The notes under the pieces were generated by a model that did no database searches, had not been told where the DNA came from, and worked only from the letters and a program-made list of their open reading frames with translations. Source: an uncultured Lachnospiraceae bacterium (GTDB lineage Bacteria; Bacillota; Clostridia; Lachnospirales; Lachnospiraceae). Taken from it: a stretch of 53,477 bases of DNA. A program made the position numbers and the translations under genes. Shown here piece by piece: positions 51,399 through 53,477 of this stretch. Each line of letters starts with the position of its first letter. Positions within the stretch are counted from its first letter, which is position 1. The DNA lies in the NCBI GenBank assembly GCA_934292725.1, contig CAKQXY010000022.1:1-53477 (forward strand). Reading direction: 5' to 3'.

Positions 51399-51515
51399 AA
51401 CTTTTCCTTTCTGACAGGGCTTATAAATAGCCCTGTTCTGCAATTGCAATTAATGTCGCGATGCTTCTCGTATCATACCATAAAACAAAGAAATTGTCAC
51501 TTTAAAAAATTGGTT

Positions 51516-53216
51516 TTACTGCCTTTCTACCATAACACGACACTTTTTGCGGTAAAATGCAATTCCATATTTTAAAATTTTCTGATAGCCATCATTGCGC
51601 AATGCCTGTGTATATTGTCTGGTATCAATCTGCTCTAATGCATCACGACAATTTTGATCAAGCGATTTTTCATCATCACTCCACTTTAATTCCATTACAA
51701 TACCAAATGCATCGTCATCATATCCTGCCTCAATAATAATATCACTAAATCCATTCCCTGATTCTCGATTGGAATAAACACTCCAATCATCTGCAAATCC
51801 TAAAATTCCAATCAATAGTCCATGATAGAAATTTTCCTTAACCGTTTTTACAAAATCATCACGAATGCTAATCGTTTTTGTCATATACTCCGTCAAAATC
51901 TTTTCAACCACTGGCGCATTCGCATTTTGCAATGCAGTATAAAAATTTCTGAACATCTCACGATTTTGAGAAACTTCTCCGCGAAACAATTTCAATATAC
52001 GCTCAATGATAATATTGCGAATCTCGCGATTCGGAATTGCAAGCCGATAATAGCCATCTCCTTCCTTCCCATGCTGCGTCAGATAGCCCGTCATAAACAT
52101 AGTACTCCATAAATTATCAATGCTTGTATATAGTTCCTTGTAGGTAATCATCTCATCAACCCGTTTGACAACCGTTTCTCCATTTACCAGTCGCTCAAGT
52201 TCACGCTTTGCAAGCATTCCTGGCTGATTCAAACTATCCACAAAATGATTGATAATCTCATTTCCACTTGTATTCATCCAATAGTTTTTTAATTCTGCGT
52301 TTGGATTTTTGCAATGATCTCTGCAATAATTTACAACATCCCACGCACAATAAACATCGGCATTGCCAAACCGATATCCATCATACCATTCCTTCACTTC
52401 GTCAAACCGATCACTCAATCCATAGTATTGCAGCATTTCCATTACTTCTTTATTTGTAAAACCAAAGGTTTCATCAAATTCATCATCCGTGATCGAATAT
52501 ACTTTAAAATTGTTCAACCCGGTAAAGATGCTTTCCTTTGCAATCCTCAGGCATCCTGTCAGTACCGCAAAAGCAAGGCTGTCATTTGTTTTCAACACAT
52601 TTCCAAAGAAATTGCTAATCAAAAGAATCATTTCATCATAGTAGCCGTTTTCATATGCTTTTGCCAATGGTACATCATATTCATCAATCAATACTACTAC
52701 CTTTTGATGATAATGTTTTTCAAGAAGCATTGTTAGACCTTTTAAGCTGACCGCTAACGTATCTGGCTCCATCTTTCTGTCAATCAGCTCAAAATATCTT
52801 TTTTTGTCAATTTGCGTAAGTTCATTGCTCTCAATTAAAAACTGAAAACGCTCTATCTCATCACAGATGCTCTGAACCAATAACTTATACGCACCTTCAT
52901 AGGAATTTGAGTCTACCCCTTTTAGACTGATTGAAATTACAGGATATTGTCCCATATACTGTCTGCACAATTCAATATTCTGAGCAATATATAATCCTTC
53001 AAATAAAGTGGGATCTGTTTCTTTTTCAAAAAAGCTTTTGAGCATACTCATATTAAGCGATTTTCCAAAACGGCGCGGACGAGTAAACAAAATCACCTGA
53101 CTGCCATCTTCAAGTACCTGCTCAATCAGTTCCGTCTTATCTACATAATAATAATTTCTTTTCCGAAGTTCACTAAAATTTTCAATTTCAATTGGAAGCT
53201 TTAATTTTTTCTCCAT
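51516..53216 (-). CDS. AAA-ATPase-like protein with C-terminal PD-(D/E)XK nuclease domain, 566 aa
   Basis: The N-terminus YYVDKTELIEQVL, Walker A-like RPRRFGKSLNMSML and Walker B VVVLIDEYDVPLAKAY identify the AAA-ATPase-like family. The C-terminal FSDIIIEAGYDDDAFGIVMELKW gives Asp, Glu and Lys of a PD-(D/E)XK fold. These proteins are abundant in Firmicutes and Bacteroidetes and lack a proven function, perhaps nucleic-acid handling. GGAGG six bases upstream supports 53216. It is probably a stand-alone gene. Confidence 0.85.
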   Translation of the reverse strand: MEKKLKLPIEIENFSELRKRNYYYVDKTELIEQVLEDGSQVILFTRPRRFGKSLNMSMLKSFFEKETDPTLFEGLYIAQNIELCRQYMGQYPVISISLKGVDSNSYEGAYKLLVQSICDEIERFQFLIESNELTQIDKKRYFELIDRKMEPDTLAVSLKGLTMLLEKHYHQKVVVLIDEYDVPLAKAYENGYYDEMILLISNFFGNVLKTNDSLAFAVLTGCLRIAKESIFTGLNNFKVYSITDDEFDETFGFTNKEVMEMLQYYGLSDRFDEVKEWYDGYRFGNADVYCAWDVVNYCRDHCKNPNAELKNYWMNTSGNEIINHFVDSLNQPGMLAKRELERLVNGETVVKRVDEMITYKELYTSIDNLWSTMFMTGYLTQHGKEGDGYYRLAIPNREIRNIIIERILKLFRGEVSQNREMFRNFYTALQNANAPVVEKILTEYMTKTISIRDDFVKTVKENFYHGLLIGILGFADDWSVYSNRESGNGFSDIIIEAGYDDDAFGIVMELKWSDDEKSLDQNCRDALEQIDTRQYTQALRNDGYQKILKYGIAFYRKKCRVMVERQ

Positions 53217-53340
53217 GAAAACCTCCTTAAGCAATTCCTCTACCGATTTCTTTCCTATTTTTTTATCATTGTATCATATCTCACTTCTTTTTTCAACTTA
53301 AAACGAAGGTTCTCGGATAAAGGGATTTCGAGATTGTCAC

Positions 53341-53377
53341 AGTTCACGCATCATGTTACGAAAGCCCTTAGGTGCAA
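53341..53377. repeat. 37-nt element resembling 19883-19920
   Basis: AGTTCACG at the start, then GTTA, GAAAG, TT and GGTG match the 19883-19920 stretch in order, about 30 of 38 positions. The region 53217-53477 holds no other recognised gene or structure. The two copies lie at opposite ends of the conserved segment. Confidence 0.5.
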
Positions 53378-53477
53378 TGGTTTCTGTTTTATTTATACTA
53401 TTTTAATTTCTATATCCATCTTAATTGAACATATATAGCTCAGCAAAGATTCTACTCCAATCAAAATAATATACATT

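Noticed and set aside
1..53477. tRNA, rRNA or integrase genes marking an island border
   Set aside because: None recognised on either strand; island borders rest on repeats and base composition only.

Overview
The window looks like a chromosome segment of a spore-forming, anaerobic, low-GC Firmicute, most likely a Lachnospiraceae-type Clostridium. The reasons are spoIVA, a GlgC/GlgD pair, an NfnAB-type electron-bifurcating pair, a 3H-domain niacin repressor, the AGGAGG-type ribosome binding sites, and family resemblance by eye. The genus cannot be fixed from the sequence alone. Almost all genes lie on the minus strand. The exceptions are an Mrr-like nuclease (20.1-21.2 kb) and an ABC transporter pair (48.5-50.1 kb).

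Accessory region (about 1-21.2 kb, visibly more AT-rich than the rest). From right to left in transcription order, a promoter near 19.64 kb drives a long, tightly coupled operon: an SspD/DndC-type PAPS-reductase-like enzyme with zinc ribbons and a ferredoxin tail, a DUF4007 (SspB-like) protein, a 1207-aa P-loop ATPase (SspC-like), a cysteine desulfurase (SspA/DndA-like), an SF2 helicase fused to a phospholipase-D-like nuclease domain, a 54-aa microprotein, a DndD-like SMC/Rad50 ATPase, a 178-aa unknown, a sigma-70-family factor, a GIY-YIG nuclease and a DGQHR (DndB-like) protein. I read this as a DNA phosphorothioation modification and restriction island that mixes Ssp-type modification genes with Dnd-type partners and carries its own sigma factor. 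A 26-bp perfect palindrome sits just before the sigma gene. Downstream are a TOPRIM-domain protein and a DUF4238 protein. They are separated by two tandem group II intron 3' ends (domains V and VI, no reverse transcriptase) and bracketed by a perfect 78-bp direct repeat and GGGGACAGGCAC repeats, so this flank has been reshuffled repeatedly. A membrane-anchored Mrr-like nuclease lies on the other side.

Conserved region (21.2-53.2 kb): a sortase; nfnB-nfnA; an esterase and a small partner; rpsU; a membrane EIIC-like transporter next to niaR, with three 12-bp-phased operator-like repeats between them; alaS; a membrane-anchored MutS-like ATPase; spoIVA with a sigma-E-like promoter; der-plsY-gpsA; a radical-SAM DUF512 protein; glgC-glgD; a sugar nucleotidyltransferase-like beta-helix protein with a YihY/BrkB protein; topB; galM; asd; a zinc-ribbon protein; an ABC ATPase/permease pair without a binding protein; an M18 aminopeptidase; and an AAA-like/PD-(D/E)XK protein. 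Several non-coding structured repeats (22.26-22.39, 37.37-37.44, 19.88-20.06 and 53.34 kb) lie between these genes.

All family assignments come from reading motifs and from memory of the families. No database search was run.
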